NCBI GenBank assembly: GCA_014379815.1
Contig: JACMLA010000643.1
Location: 1 to 8,199, forward strand
Direction of reading: 5' to 3'
Length of the DNA stretch: 8,199 nt
DNA from: Bryobacteraceae bacterium
GTDB taxonomy: Bacteria > Acidobacteriota > Terriglobia > Bryobacterales > Bryobacteraceae
Shown: positions 1 through 7,434 of the stretch, in pieces
How the letters are laid out: each line of letters opens with the position of its first letter
Numbering within the stretch: the first letter of the stretch is position 1
Translations under genes and position numbers: made by a program
Notes under the pieces: generated by a model
What the model was told of the DNA's origin: nothing
Databases searched by the model: none
What the model saw: only the letters and a program-made list of their open reading frames with translations

Positions 1-971
1 AGGCTGTACAAGCCCGGTTGCACCGAGGGAAGTGCAAACGACCCCACCTGCCTGACTGTGACGCCTCCGCCAAAACCGAAGTACGCGCCAGTACGACCGT
101 TTGTTTTCGGCTGCGCAGTAATCTGAACTCGCGTCCCCGGTGCAACCCTGTTCAGTCTGCCGCTTACCGAATATACGCGACCTTTCTTTAGCTGTATGTC
201 AAGGCCGCTGAGCTGCTGACCGGAAATGAGAGTGATCGCGGCCGCTGAAGTTACATCGGTTGCATTCGGGTAAAACGTGGGCACATAGTCAAGTCTCGGC
301 TTGTCTTTTCCGTCTTCAGCCGATACAGTTGCTGCAACTGCTGGTCCAAACGAACCTTTTTGCGCCCGAATGAGATACTTTCCTGGCGTGAGGTTTGCGA
401 TTCGGAAATCTCCAAGATCATTCGTCCCGTTGCCGCCCAGCATTTGAGGTTGTCGTCCGAACGGCTGGTTCCGCATCACACTCACCATGGCATTCGCGAC
501 GGGTTCCCCATCCTCGTCAACAACCTTCCCGGTAATCACCGCCTGTTTCGGGATTTTGAAGTCGATGCTGGCGACCTTGTCTCCGCCCTTCACAGTGATG
601 TTCGAACCGGGACCGAACTGACCATTTCTGGACCCGTACTGCTGCCGAACGTACCCGGCCTTTTCCGCAGAAAGCGTGTAGACTCCGGGTTCCAGATTAC
701 GGAATGAAAAATCCCCCCCGGCGTCACTTGGCGCTACTACGCTCGGCGGAGGACCCATCGTCATCACCCCAGGGGATCGTATCTGCATTAGGGACAGCGT
801 GGCTTTACCGACGGGCTCGCCTGTGGACGCGTCAGTCAGGCGGCCCTCGATGGTGGCAAGCTTTTTGTCCGGATCGTCCGCTGAACCCGCGGGAGTTCCC
901 GTCTGGGGCCGGGCGAATGCCTCACTGGTGTGAGCGACGAGAAACAGAATCGTAATCAATCTTCGGCGCAT
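1..971 (-). CDS. Secreted carboxypeptidase-regulatory-like repeat protein (partial, C-terminus off the left edge)
   Basis: The frame is open from an ATG at 971 to the window edge, giving 323 residues with no stop. Residues 1-20 are a Sec signal peptide: Arg-rich start (MRRR), hydrophobic core, likely cleavage after AFA at 20. Three repeated beta-sandwich units follow. The first (about 38-102) starts IEGRLTDASTGEPV and ends FSFRNLEPGVYTLSA. The second (about 143-205) starts ITGKVVDEDGEPVANA and ends DFRIANLTPGKYLIRA. The third begins near 266 (YSVSGRL) and reaches SFALPSVQPGLYS at the edge. The pattern G.V.D..G.PV.....V followed by G.F.i.nL.PG.Y.l.A is that of CarboxypepD_reg-like / Cna-B-type domains, which are abundant in exported Acidobacteriota proteins. 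No catalytic domain is visible. The start is supported by GGAGG at 976-980, four bases upstream. It could be a surface or periplasmic binding protein, or the N-terminus of a TonB-dependent 'Oar-like' transporter; the missing C-terminus would decide. Family confidence is good; function is unknown. Confidence -1.
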   Translation of the reverse strand, partial: MRRRLITILFLVAHTSEAFARPQTGTPAGSADDPDKKLATIEGRLTDASTGEPVGKATLSLMQIRSPGVMTMGPPPSVVAPSDAGGDFSFRNLEPGVYTLSAEKAGYVRQQYGSRNGQFGPGSNITVKGGDKVASIDFKIPKQAVITGKVVDEDGEPVANAMVSVMRNQPFGRQPQMLGGNGTNDLGDFRIANLTPGKYLIRAQKGSFGPAVAATVSAEDGKDKPRLDYVPTFYPNATDVTSAAAITLISGQQLSGLDIQLKKGRVYSVSGRLNRVAPGTRVQITAQPKTNGRTGAYFGFGGGVTVRQVGSFALPSVQPGLYS

Positions 972-975
972 TTCA

Positions 976-980
976 CCTCC
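976..980 (-). promoter_or_regulatory. Ribosome binding site GGAGG of the secreted repeat protein
   Basis: Minus-strand GGAGG lies four bases before the ATG at 971. It fixes the start of the edge-truncated gene and is the strongest Shine-Dalgarno sequence seen in the window. Confidence -1.
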
Positions 981-990
981 GAATGGTCGA

Positions 991-1018
991 ATTGTACTCG
1001 ATTTTTATCTTTTTACAA
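991..1018 (-). promoter_or_regulatory. Candidate sigma70-type promoter of the secreted repeat protein
   Basis: Read on the minus strand, a -35-like TTGTAA (1013-1018) and a -10-like TACAAT (991-996) are separated by 16 bp. Transcription would start near 984, leaving a leader of about 13 bases that still contains the GGAGG ribosome binding site. The -10 matches consensus at 5 of 6 positions and the -35 at 4 of 6. Prediction from sequence only. Confidence -1.
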
Positions 1019-1125
1019 GCATGAGTGACCTAAATGACAGACAATTACCAATGCCCGTCAGCGCTACCAACCTTCGGGCACCAACTAATTCGCGATTTCG
1101 TAGCACTCGGGCATCCTGCCTGAAT

Positions 1126-1140
1126 CATCGTGGCACGATG
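1126..1140. repeat. 15-bp perfect palindrome (possible operator)
   Basis: CATCGTG, one central base, then CACGATG form a perfect 7-bp dyad. The single-base spacer makes an RNA hairpin unlikely, and no T-run follows, so a dimeric DNA-binding protein site is more plausible than a terminator. It lies about 110 bp upstream of the -35 of the secreted repeat protein gene. The binding protein is unknown. Confidence -1.
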
Positions 1141-1240
1141 TCCATAATGGATTCTGGCAAGCATCGCAGCGATTCGCCCAGTGCACTCTCACGACTGCTC
1201 AAACGTCACGAGTTATATTGCGAATCAGTGTGACAGGAGA

Positions 1241-1813
1241 CTAATGCAGCAGGTCAGTGACCCGGAGCAGAGCCTCGGGAGCGTGGAGCGGAGACCACGT
1301 TTCGCCTGGCCGCAAGACCTGAATGAGAGAGTATGAATCCTCGCGGGGCGAGCGGAACACAATGAGTTCACGACGGGTTAGATCAAGGAGGATGTATTCG
1401 GGAAAACCGGATCGTGCGTACAGCCGCGCTTTTCTTTGCGAGTCGAATGGAAACGTTGAGTCTGAGACTTCTGCCACCAACAGAACGTCGCCCGGTCCAG
1501 GGTGGTTGGAGCGGTAGGCGACGGCGTCCTCTCGAAGGACCGATACATCGGGAAGCGGCAAGGAATGAACGGAGTCGCCTTTGTTTGGTTCGATGGGAAG
1601 CTGACTCCGAACCTTCGTGGCTCCAAAAACTTCTATCAGGGCAGCAAAAAGGATGTGCACTGCTGTGGCATGAGCCGGGTTCTGCCCCATCTTGTCAAAA
1701 ACCTCACCCTCAATCAGTTCGTAGCGAACATCCGCGAATAGCCCGGTTGAGTCGAGCGCATCGAGTTCGGCACGCGTCCAAAGCTTGTGCGGGGGGTGGT
1801 CAAGAGCTGACAT
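1241..1813 (-). CDS. Uma2-family PD-(D/E)XK endonuclease-like protein (DUF820)
   Basis: A 190-residue protein of normal length for the Uma2 family, whose fold is restriction-endonuclease-like and whose cellular role is mostly unknown. Visible family marks, in order, are the N-terminal helix with RYELIEGEVFDKM (30-42), the core PDVSV (88-92, candidate metal ligand D89), VAEVSDST (113-120, candidate E115), DSQRKARLYARSGFPEY (124-140, with D124, K128 and Y132) and the strand ILLDL (141-145). All expected core positions are present, so it does not look decayed. There is no signal peptide; it should be cytoplasmic. The ATG at 1813 has no Shine-Dalgarno sequence and lies 9 bases after the encoded CCA of the tRNA-Cys gene upstream, suggesting read-through transcription from the tRNA promoter. 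No later start keeps the conserved ELIEGE segment. Uma2 genes are often present in many scattered copies in cyanobacteria, Acidobacteriota and Planctomycetes. Family call is firm; substrate is unknown. Confidence -1.
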   Translation of the reverse strand: MSALDHPPHKLWTRAELDALDSTGLFADVRYELIEGEVFDKMGQNPAHATAVHILFAALIEVFGATKVRSQLPIEPNKGDSVHSLPLPDVSVLREDAVAYRSNHPGPGDVLLVAEVSDSTFPFDSQRKARLYARSGFPEYILLDLTRRELIVFRSPREDSYSLIQVLRPGETWSPLHAPEALLRVTDLLH

Positions 1814-1822
1814 CGGGATTGT

Positions 1823-1897
<75 letters not shown>

Positions 1898-1912
1898 TGA
1901 AGGCTCTTCCTG

Positions 1913-1941
1913 ATTTTATCCCCGGAGCCGCCCGAAGTCCA
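1913..1941 (-). promoter_or_regulatory. Candidate promoter of tRNA-Cys
   Basis: Minus-strand -35-like TGGACT (1936-1941) and -10-like TAAAAT (1913-1918) are separated by exactly 17 bp. Predicted transcription starts near 1906, about 9 bases before the tRNA 5' end, a normal short leader. It would also drive the Uma2 gene if transcription continues past the tRNA. Prediction only. Confidence -1.
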
Positions 1942-1979
1942 GCAGCGCCGATGCGACTGATAACGGCTATCGATGTCAA

Positions 1980-4712
1980 ATGCCCGTGTCGGCTACGATG
2001 AAATCAGATAAAACAATGATGCAACGGAATAGTTTTGGAGCTGCCTCCACCCTGAAGGTTGGCGACGCAACATACGACTTTTGCAGTATCGAAGCCCTCG
2101 ATAAGTCTGGTGTCGCCAACACTCATCGGATTCCGTGGTCGATCCGGATTCTGCTCGAGAACCTGTTGCGTTTCGAAGATGACCGGTCGGTAAGGGCATC
2201 CGATATCGAGTACGTTGCCAAATGGGATAAGAACCGTAAAGCTAAGGAAATCCAGTTTCGCCCGGCGCGCGTCCTGCTTCAGGACTTCACGGGAGTTCCT
2301 GCAGTAGCCGATCTCGCCGCAATGCGGGATGCTCTGGCAGCGATGGGGGCGGACCCTGGCCTCGCGAATCCGTTGATTCCGGCGGATCTGGTTATCGACC
2401 ACTCGGTCATGGTTGACCACTACGGGTCGTCGGACTCGTTCGACCTGAACGCGATCCTGGAATTTCAGCGCAACCGGGAGCGTTACGCGCTGTTGCGCTG
2501 GGGTCAGAAAGCTTTCACCAACTTCCGTGTCGTTCCGCCCGATACAGGAATCGTGCATCAGGTCAATCTGGAGTATCTGGCTCCGGTAGTGTTCACCCGG
2601 AACGGTACCTCTGGAACACCGCCACAGGCTTATCCGGATACGGTCATGGGAACTGACTCGCACACGACGATGATCAACGGCCTAGGTGTCGTTGGGTGGG
2701 GCGTTGGCGGCATTGAAGCGGAAGCCTGCATGTTGGGTCAACCGATTTCCATGCTGCTGCCCGACGTCGTCGGCTTCAAACTTGAGGGCGAACTTCCAGA
2801 AGGCGCAACCGCCACGGATCTGGTGCTGACCGTCACGCAGATGCTTCGCAAGAAGGGTGTCGTCGGCAAGTTCGTGGAGTTCTACGGCGCAGGTGTAAGC
2901 ACCCTCGCCCTTGCCGATAGGGCAACCATCGCCAATATGGCACCGGAGTACGGTGCGACGATCGGCTTCTTCCCGGTTGACTCCAAGACGCTCGACTATC
3001 TTCGAATGTCGAATCGCTCTCCGGAACGGATCGCTCTTGTGGAAGCTTATTACAAAGAGCAGGGCATGTTTTTGACTGCAAAGTCGCCCGAGCCGGAGTA
3101 TGGCGACAGTCTGGAACTGGATCTGGATGATGTCGTGCCTTCGGTTGCCGGGCCGAAGAGACCTCAGGACCGGATCGACTTGAGAGACGTCAAGAAGAAC
3201 TTCCTGGGAGGGTTGCAGGAAGAGCCCCGGAAAGTCACGGTAGTCATGAACGGCCAGGCTGCAGAAGTGCAGGACGGTTCCGTGGTGATTGCCGCCATTA
3301 CCAGCTGCACCAATACTTCGAATCCCTCGGTGATGCTTGCAGCGGGTCTGCTTGCAAAGAAGGCCGTTGAGAAGGGTCTAAGGGCGCAACCTCAGGTCAA
3401 GACCAGTCTCGCACCCGGATCGAAAGTTGTTATGGACTACTACCGCGACGCTGGCCTGCTGCCCTACCTCGAACAGCTTAACTTTCACCTGGTCGGTTAT
3501 GGTTGCACAACGTGTATCGGCAACAGCGGACCTCTTCCGGATGCGGTTGCCGAGGCAGTCACCAGAGAAAAACTGGTGGTCGCCGCGGTGCTCAGCGGAA
3601 ACCGGAATTTCGAGGGCCGGATCAATCCTCTGGTACGAGCGAATTATCTCGCGTCCCCTCCTCTGGTGGTGGCTTATGCACTGGCGGGACGCGTGGATAT
3701 CGACCTGCAAAAAGAACCGATCGGCACGTCAAAGGATGGCACGAAAGTCTATTTGAAAGACATCTGGCCGACTTCGAAAGAGGTTCAGGAAGTCGTTACC
3801 CGCTGCGTTCGAAGCGAGATGTTCGAAAAGCAATACGCCGAGGTATTCGAAGGCGACGCCAGCTGGCAATCTCTGCCGGTCCCGGAAGGCGAGATTTTCG
3901 CGTGGGACGACGACTCGACTTACATCAAAAAGCCGCCTTACTTCGACGCCATGGCTGACCCCAGCTCGCCAATCCTGGACTTCAACGGCATGCGGCTGCT
4001 GGCCATGCTCGCCGATTCTGTCACTACTGACCACATCTCTCCAGCTGGTTCGATTCCGGTAGACAGCCCAGCCGGAAAGTGGCTCATCGAGCACGGGGTC
4101 CCATCTGGAGATTTCAATTCTTATGGAGCTAGGCGAGGCAATCATGAAGTCATGGTTCGCGGAACGCTGGCGAACATTCGCCTGAAGAATCAACTCGCAC
4201 CAGGAACGGAAGGCGGATGGACAACTCACTTCCCCAGTGGCGAACTGATGTACATCTACGATGCTTCCGTTAAGTATCAAAAAGAAGCGGTTCCCCTGAT
4301 GATCATTGCCGGCAAGGAGTATGGCTCCGGTTCTTCGCGGGACTGGGCGGCAAAGGGCGTTCTTCTGCTGGGCGTGAAGGCCGTAATCGCGGAAAGCTTT
4401 GAGCGCATTCACAGGTCCAATCTCGTGGGCATGGGAGTGTTGCCGCTGCAGTTCCAGTCCGGCCAAACCCGCGAAACACTTGGGCTGACAGGCAAAGAAA
4501 CATACAGCATCACCGGCGTTGCCGATGCGATCGGTTCAGGTAGGACAGCCAGTGTGGTGGTCCTCGCCGACGACGGAACGGAAAAGCGTTTCGACGCTAC
4601 TGTGCGTATCGACACTCCAGCCGAGGTGGAATACTATCGCAACGGCGGTATTCTGCCTTATGTTCTGCGCCAGGTAGTACAAGGGCAGTCGAGGCACGAA
4701 TCTGCGACTTAG
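1980..4712 (+). CDS. acnA: Aconitate hydratase A
   Basis: Cytoplasmic [4Fe-4S] enzyme that interconverts citrate and isocitrate via cis-aconitate in the TCA and glyoxylate cycles. The 910-residue length fits the AcnA/IRP1 class. Numbering from this start, cluster ligands are C443 in ITSCTNTSNPS and C509 and C512 in GYGCTTCIGNSGPL. Other family motifs are RILLENLLR (56-64), MGTDSHTTMINGLGVVGWGVGG (223-244), GNRNFEGRINP (540-550), DHISPAGSIP (684-693), GARRGNHEVMVRGT (716-729) and GSGSSRDWAAKG (782-793). All catalytic regions are intact and the frame is unbroken. The start is uncertain: in-frame ATGs lie at 1980, 1998, 2016 and 2019, none with a clear Shine-Dalgarno sequence. Homologues usually begin a few residues before NSFGA, so 2016 or 2019 may be the true start and the first 12-13 residues an over-extension. 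The gene is divergent from tRNA-Cys. AcnA proteins can also bind mRNA when the cluster is lost; nothing here tests that. Confidence -1.
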   Translation: MPVSATMKSDKTMMQRNSFGAASTLKVGDATYDFCSIEALDKSGVANTHRIPWSIRILLENLLRFEDDRSVRASDIEYVAKWDKNRKAKEIQFRPARVLLQDFTGVPAVADLAAMRDALAAMGADPGLANPLIPADLVIDHSVMVDHYGSSDSFDLNAILEFQRNRERYALLRWGQKAFTNFRVVPPDTGIVHQVNLEYLAPVVFTRNGTSGTPPQAYPDTVMGTDSHTTMINGLGVVGWGVGGIEAEACMLGQPISMLLPDVVGFKLEGELPEGATATDLVLTVTQMLRKKGVVGKFVEFYGAGVSTLALADRATIANMAPEYGATIGFFPVDSKTLDYLRMSNRSPERIALVEAYYKEQGMFLTAKSPEPEYGDSLELDLDDVVPSVAGPKRPQDRIDLRDVKKNFLGGLQEEPRKVTVVMNGQAAEVQDGSVVIAAITSCTNTSNPSVMLAAGLLAKKAVEKGLRAQPQVKTSLAPGSKVVMDYYRDAGLLPYLEQLNFHLVGYGCTTCIGNSGPLPDAVAEAVTREKLVVAAVLSGNRNFEGRINPLVRANYLASPPLVVAYALAGRVDIDLQKEPIGTSKDGTKVYLKDIWPTSKEVQEVVTRCVRSEMFEKQYAEVFEGDASWQSLPVPEGEIFAWDDDSTYIKKPPYFDAMADPSSPILDFNGMRLLAMLADSVTTDHISPAGSIPVDSPAGKWLIEHGVPSGDFNSYGARRGNHEVMVRGTLANIRLKNQLAPGTEGGWTTHFPSGELMYIYDASVKYQKEAVPLMIIAGKEYGSGSSRDWAAKGVLLLGVKAVIAESFERIHRSNLVGMGVLPLQFQSGQTRETLGLTGKETYSITGVADAIGSGRTASVVVLADDGTEKRFDATVRIDTPAEVEYYRNGGILPYVLRQVVQGQSRHESAT

Positions 4713-4755
4713 CTAAAGCTGGACCAGTTTCGTTTTCAGCATTTGTCCACGTCAG

Positions 4756-6342
4756 ATGACCGGCAAACGTCAACTTAGTTTGGTACTGTTCCGCCGCGCA
4801 GCTGCTCTGCTCCTTTTTTTGCTCCTGACCTTCAGCGTTGGCGCAAGTAAGGAGCCGTCTGCGGAAAAACTTTACAAGACGGGACGAAAGTACGAGAAGA
4901 GGAAGGATTACGCCAACGCATATCTCTTCTACTCGAAAGCGGCTGCAAAGAAGCCTGCTGACAAAAAGTACTGGCTTCGTGCTCAGGCGTTGCAGCGCAG
5001 AGCCGTCGAGAGCGCAGGCGTGATGCCCGTTTCTGCCGCCGCGGGAGAAAGCACCGGATCGCCTGACACTCCGCTGGTTCCGCCCGACCAGGATGACTTA
5101 CGGGAGGCACGTAAGCCACAACCTCCGATGGAGTTGAAATCTGCTCCGGTCCAGCGGGACCTCGACTTTCGGGCAGACCACAAACAGGTTTGGGAAGAAG
5201 TCACGAAATCCTACGGACTGAAAGTCATTTTCGATGGAGACTACGATGCCGGAGCGGCGGTCGCAATTCGCATGACCGGTGCGGACTACCGGACAGCACT
5301 GCACGCACTGTCGGTGACCACGTCGTCGTTCTTCGTTCCGATCAGCGAGGATCTTCTCCTGGTGGTGAAGGATACCGAAGCAAAGCGGCGGGAGGTCGAG
5401 AATAACGTTGCCATCAGCATACCGATACCGGATCCGGTGTCGCTACAGGAAGCGCAAGAGCTCGGGCGGAGCGTGCAACAGCTGATGGAGATACAGAAGT
5501 TATCCATCGATTCAGTGCACCGCGTGGTTGTGATGCGCGACAGGGTTTCCAAAGTTCGCCCGGCGCAGCTAGTGCTCCAGCAGCTTCTGCATACCCGACC
5601 GGAAATTGCCCTGGAAGTTCAATTCTTCGCCACTGGAAGAAGCCGCTCCCGAACTATTGGGACGAACCTGCAAACCTCAACAACGCTGACACCTTTTGTT
5701 AGCGCAATTACTCTGGCAGGCGGTCCGATATCGTTCGGCCTCGCAATTCGTGGCGCGAACGTGGTGGCAGCGTCTACTGACTCCTACACCCGCTTGCTTT
5801 TTCAGGCAGAGCTGCGTTCGCTGAGTGGAGAGAAGTCCTCCATTCTAGTGGGGCAAAAGTACCCTATACAAACGCTTGGGTACATTGGCGAGGTGCCAGC
5901 CGGTGAGACAGCCTACACGCCTCCGCCTTCCTTCAACTTCGAAGATTTGGGATTCAATTTGAAGATCACTCCCCGCGTTCATGACCGGCAGGAAGTATCT
6001 CTCGATATCGACACAGAATTCAAACTGCTGGGTGCTGGAAGTCTGAACGGGATACCCGTCATCTCGAACAGAAAATTCACAACCCAGGCTCGCCTCCGTT
6101 TCAATGAAGCTGCTGTGATTTCCGGTCTCGTTTCTCAAACGGATGTGCGCAGCCTGGTTGGACCGGCAGGACTCCTAAGCGTGCCGGGCCTGGCAGCCCT
6201 GCTGGGAAGTGATGGCAGAACCGTCGATGATGCCGAGGTTCTGCTTGTGATCACGCCCCGTCTTCTTAGTCCTCCTACCTCCGAGTTCCTGACGCGGGAT
6301 ATCTGGATCGGCAGCGAGTCGCGCCCGCGAATCCCCATGTAG
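4756..6342 (+). CDS. Secretin-family outer-membrane protein with TPR-like N-terminus
   Basis: A 528-residue exported protein. Residues 1-30 are a Sec signal peptide (basic start, leucine-rich core, likely cleavage around VGA/SKE). Residues 34-75 look like one TPR-type helical hairpin (KLYKTGRKYEKRKDYANAY), followed by a Pro-rich linker to about 130. Residues 135-205 resemble a secretin N0/STN domain (FRADHKQVWEEVTKSYGLKV...ALHALSVTT...LLVVKD). The C-terminal part, about 280-505, fits the secretin pore domain (PF00263): LGFNLKITPRVHD (398-410), NGIPVISNRKFTTQARL (431-447), EAAVISGLVSQTD (451-463), VPGLAALLG (476-484) and EVLLVITPRLL (494-504). Secretins form multimeric gates in the outer membrane for type II/III secretion or type IV pili. 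No pilus or T2SS partner gene adjoins it, so the system it serves cannot be named. It lies 43 bases after acnA and 27 before the SIS gene. No Shine-Dalgarno sequence precedes the ATG. Architecture call is good; exact role is open. Confidence -1.
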   Translation: MTGKRQLSLVLFRRAAALLLFLLLTFSVGASKEPSAEKLYKTGRKYEKRKDYANAYLFYSKAAAKKPADKKYWLRAQALQRRAVESAGVMPVSAAAGESTGSPDTPLVPPDQDDLREARKPQPPMELKSAPVQRDLDFRADHKQVWEEVTKSYGLKVIFDGDYDAGAAVAIRMTGADYRTALHALSVTTSSFFVPISEDLLLVVKDTEAKRREVENNVAISIPIPDPVSLQEAQELGRSVQQLMEIQKLSIDSVHRVVVMRDRVSKVRPAQLVLQQLLHTRPEIALEVQFFATGRSRSRTIGTNLQTSTTLTPFVSAITLAGGPISFGLAIRGANVVAASTDSYTRLLFQAELRSLSGEKSSILVGQKYPIQTLGYIGEVPAGETAYTPPPSFNFEDLGFNLKITPRVHDRQEVSLDIDTEFKLLGAGSLNGIPVISNRKFTTQARLRFNEAAVISGLVSQTDVRSLVGPAGLLSVPGLAALLGSDGRTVDDAEVLLVITPRLLSPPTSEFLTRDIWIGSESRPRIPM

Positions 6343-6359
6343 TTCGTCCTGCTATCCTC

Positions 6360-6363
6360 AGGA
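6360..6363 (+). promoter_or_regulatory. Ribosome binding site AGGA of the SIS-domain gene
   Basis: AGGA lies six bases upstream of the ATG at 6370, a normal spacing. It supports that ATG over the in-frame ATG three codons later. The site sits in the 27-base gap after the secretin stop codon. Confidence -1.
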
Positions 6364-6369
6364 ACTGCT

Positions 6370-7434
6370 ATGTCGAGAATGCTGGAGGAGATTCGTGAGC
6401 AGCCTGGTGCGCTCGACTTCAGTCTGCGGGAAGATCTCGCTGTTGTTGCAGATCTTCGGACACGGCTGGAGAAGCATCGTCCCCGGCTGATTGTGCTTGC
6501 CGCCCGGGGAACTTCTGACAACGCTGCCCTTTTTGGTCGCTACCTGCTGGAGATCACCACAGGGATTCCAGTCTCTCTCGCCGCACCGTCGATCTTCACT
6601 TTGTACGGTGCCACCCTGGACCTGCGCGGAACCATGGTGGTCGCAATCTCGCAATCGGGCGAGTCCACCGATACCAATCAGGTGCTGCAAAAGGCGCGGA
6701 CTGCCGGAGCCATGACGGTCGGTATCACCAACGAACCGGAGAGCGCACTCGCAGGACTTGCGGAATTTGTTCTGCTGGTTCGGGCTGGACGTGAGAAGAG
6801 CGTAGCCGCAACCAAGACGTACACCGGTCAGTTGCTGATGTTCTACCTGCTCGCCTATGCTTGCGGCGCACCGATACGTCACGACGACTTGCTCAGGATC
6901 CCGGAACACGTCTCACGCGCACTGGATGCTGAGGGTGAGATCACGTCGCGAGCAGAGCGATTTACCTTTATGATCCGCGCAATTTCCGTAGCGCGAGGTC
7001 TGAATTATGCCAACGCATTCGAATTCGCGCTCAAGCTGATGGAGACCTGCTATGTGGTTGCAGAACGCTTCTCTGCTGCGGATTTGCTGCATGGCCCAAT
7101 CGCCATGGTGGACCATGCTTTCCCTGCATTCCTCTTTGCGCCTCCCGGCGTTACGTGGCCCGGTATGCGCGATATGATCCTAAAGCTGCGGGGACTGAAG
7201 GCCGAGACGCTGGTGATCACAGACCGGAGTAATGTCGAAGCTGCGGCGGACCGGCGCTCGTCTTTCTGTTTGCCAGTTGAGCTTGCTGAGGCGGGATCAT
7301 CGCTTCCGGCGGACATCTGGACACCCATCCCGTACATTGTGCCTGCGCAGATATTCGCCGCGTGTTTAGCCGAAAAGAAGGGACTTGATCCGGACAGTCC
7401 GCGAACGTTGTCGAAAGTTACTCGGACGCTTTAG
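6370..7434 (+). CDS. SIS-domain sugar-phosphate isomerase/deaminase (GlmS isomerase-like, NagB-II type)
   Basis: A 354-residue double-SIS protein equivalent to the isomerase half of GlmS, without the N-terminal glutaminase domain. Visible motifs are VLAARGTSDNAA (42-53), the phosphate-binding SQSGESTDT (95-103), EKSVAATKTYTGQL (142-155), LNYANAFEFALKLME (211-225), LLHGPIAMVD (239-248) and the C-terminal tail DPDSPRTLSKVTRT (340-353). By position against E. coli GlmS, E225, H241 and K349 match Glu488, His504 and Lys603, the isomerase catalytic residues; the 16-residue E-to-H spacing is identical. Lacking the glutaminase, it cannot use glutamine. The best guess is glucosamine-6-phosphate deaminase of the SIS type (NagB-II) or a related amino-sugar or fructosamine phosphate enzyme (AgaS, FrlB). 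It is cytoplasmic. The start has an RBS. The gene may be co-transcribed with the secretin gene, and its 3' end overlaps the convergent HExxH gene by 17 bp. Family is firm; substrate is inferred. Confidence -1.
   Translation: MSRMLEEIREQPGALDFSLREDLAVVADLRTRLEKHRPRLIVLAARGTSDNAALFGRYLLEITTGIPVSLAAPSIFTLYGATLDLRGTMVVAISQSGESTDTNQVLQKARTAGAMTVGITNEPESALAGLAEFVLLVRAGREKSVAATKTYTGQLLMFYLLAYACGAPIRHDDLLRIPEHVSRALDAEGEITSRAERFTFMIRAISVARGLNYANAFEFALKLMETCYVVAERFSAADLLHGPIAMVDHAFPAFLFAPPGVTWPGMRDMILKLRGLKAETLVITDRSNVEAAADRRSSFCLPVELAEAGSSLPADIWTPIPYIVPAQIFAACLAEKKGLDPDSPRTLSKVTRTL

Larger units (their letters stand above)
972..1240. other. Intergenic region without a supported gene
   Basis: This 269-base stretch lies between the 5' end of the secreted repeat protein and the 3' end of the Uma2 gene, both on the minus strand. 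It holds the promoter and RBS of the former and a 15-bp perfect palindrome at 1126-1140. A plus-strand frame at 1021-1233 (70 codons) has no RBS, no recognisable protein character and overlaps the promoter, so it is not called. No T-run hairpin that would terminate the Uma2 transcript was found. Confidence -1.

Noticed and set aside
1021..1233. 70-codon plus-strand frame in the intergenic region
   Set aside because: No RBS, amino-acid composition unlike a folded protein, and its start overlaps the -35 region of the divergent secreted-protein promoter.
1951..1979. Perfect TTGACA on the minus strand (1974-1979) as a second tRNA-Cys promoter
   Set aside because: At 17-bp spacing the -10 would be TCGCAT, a poor match. 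The TGGACT/TAAAAT pair closer to the tRNA fits far better.
3729..4466. 245-codon minus-strand frame antisense to acnA
   Set aside because: It lies wholly inside the clearly coding, fully conserved acnA frame; long antisense frames are expected in GC-rich codon-biased genes. The same applies to 2004-2663.
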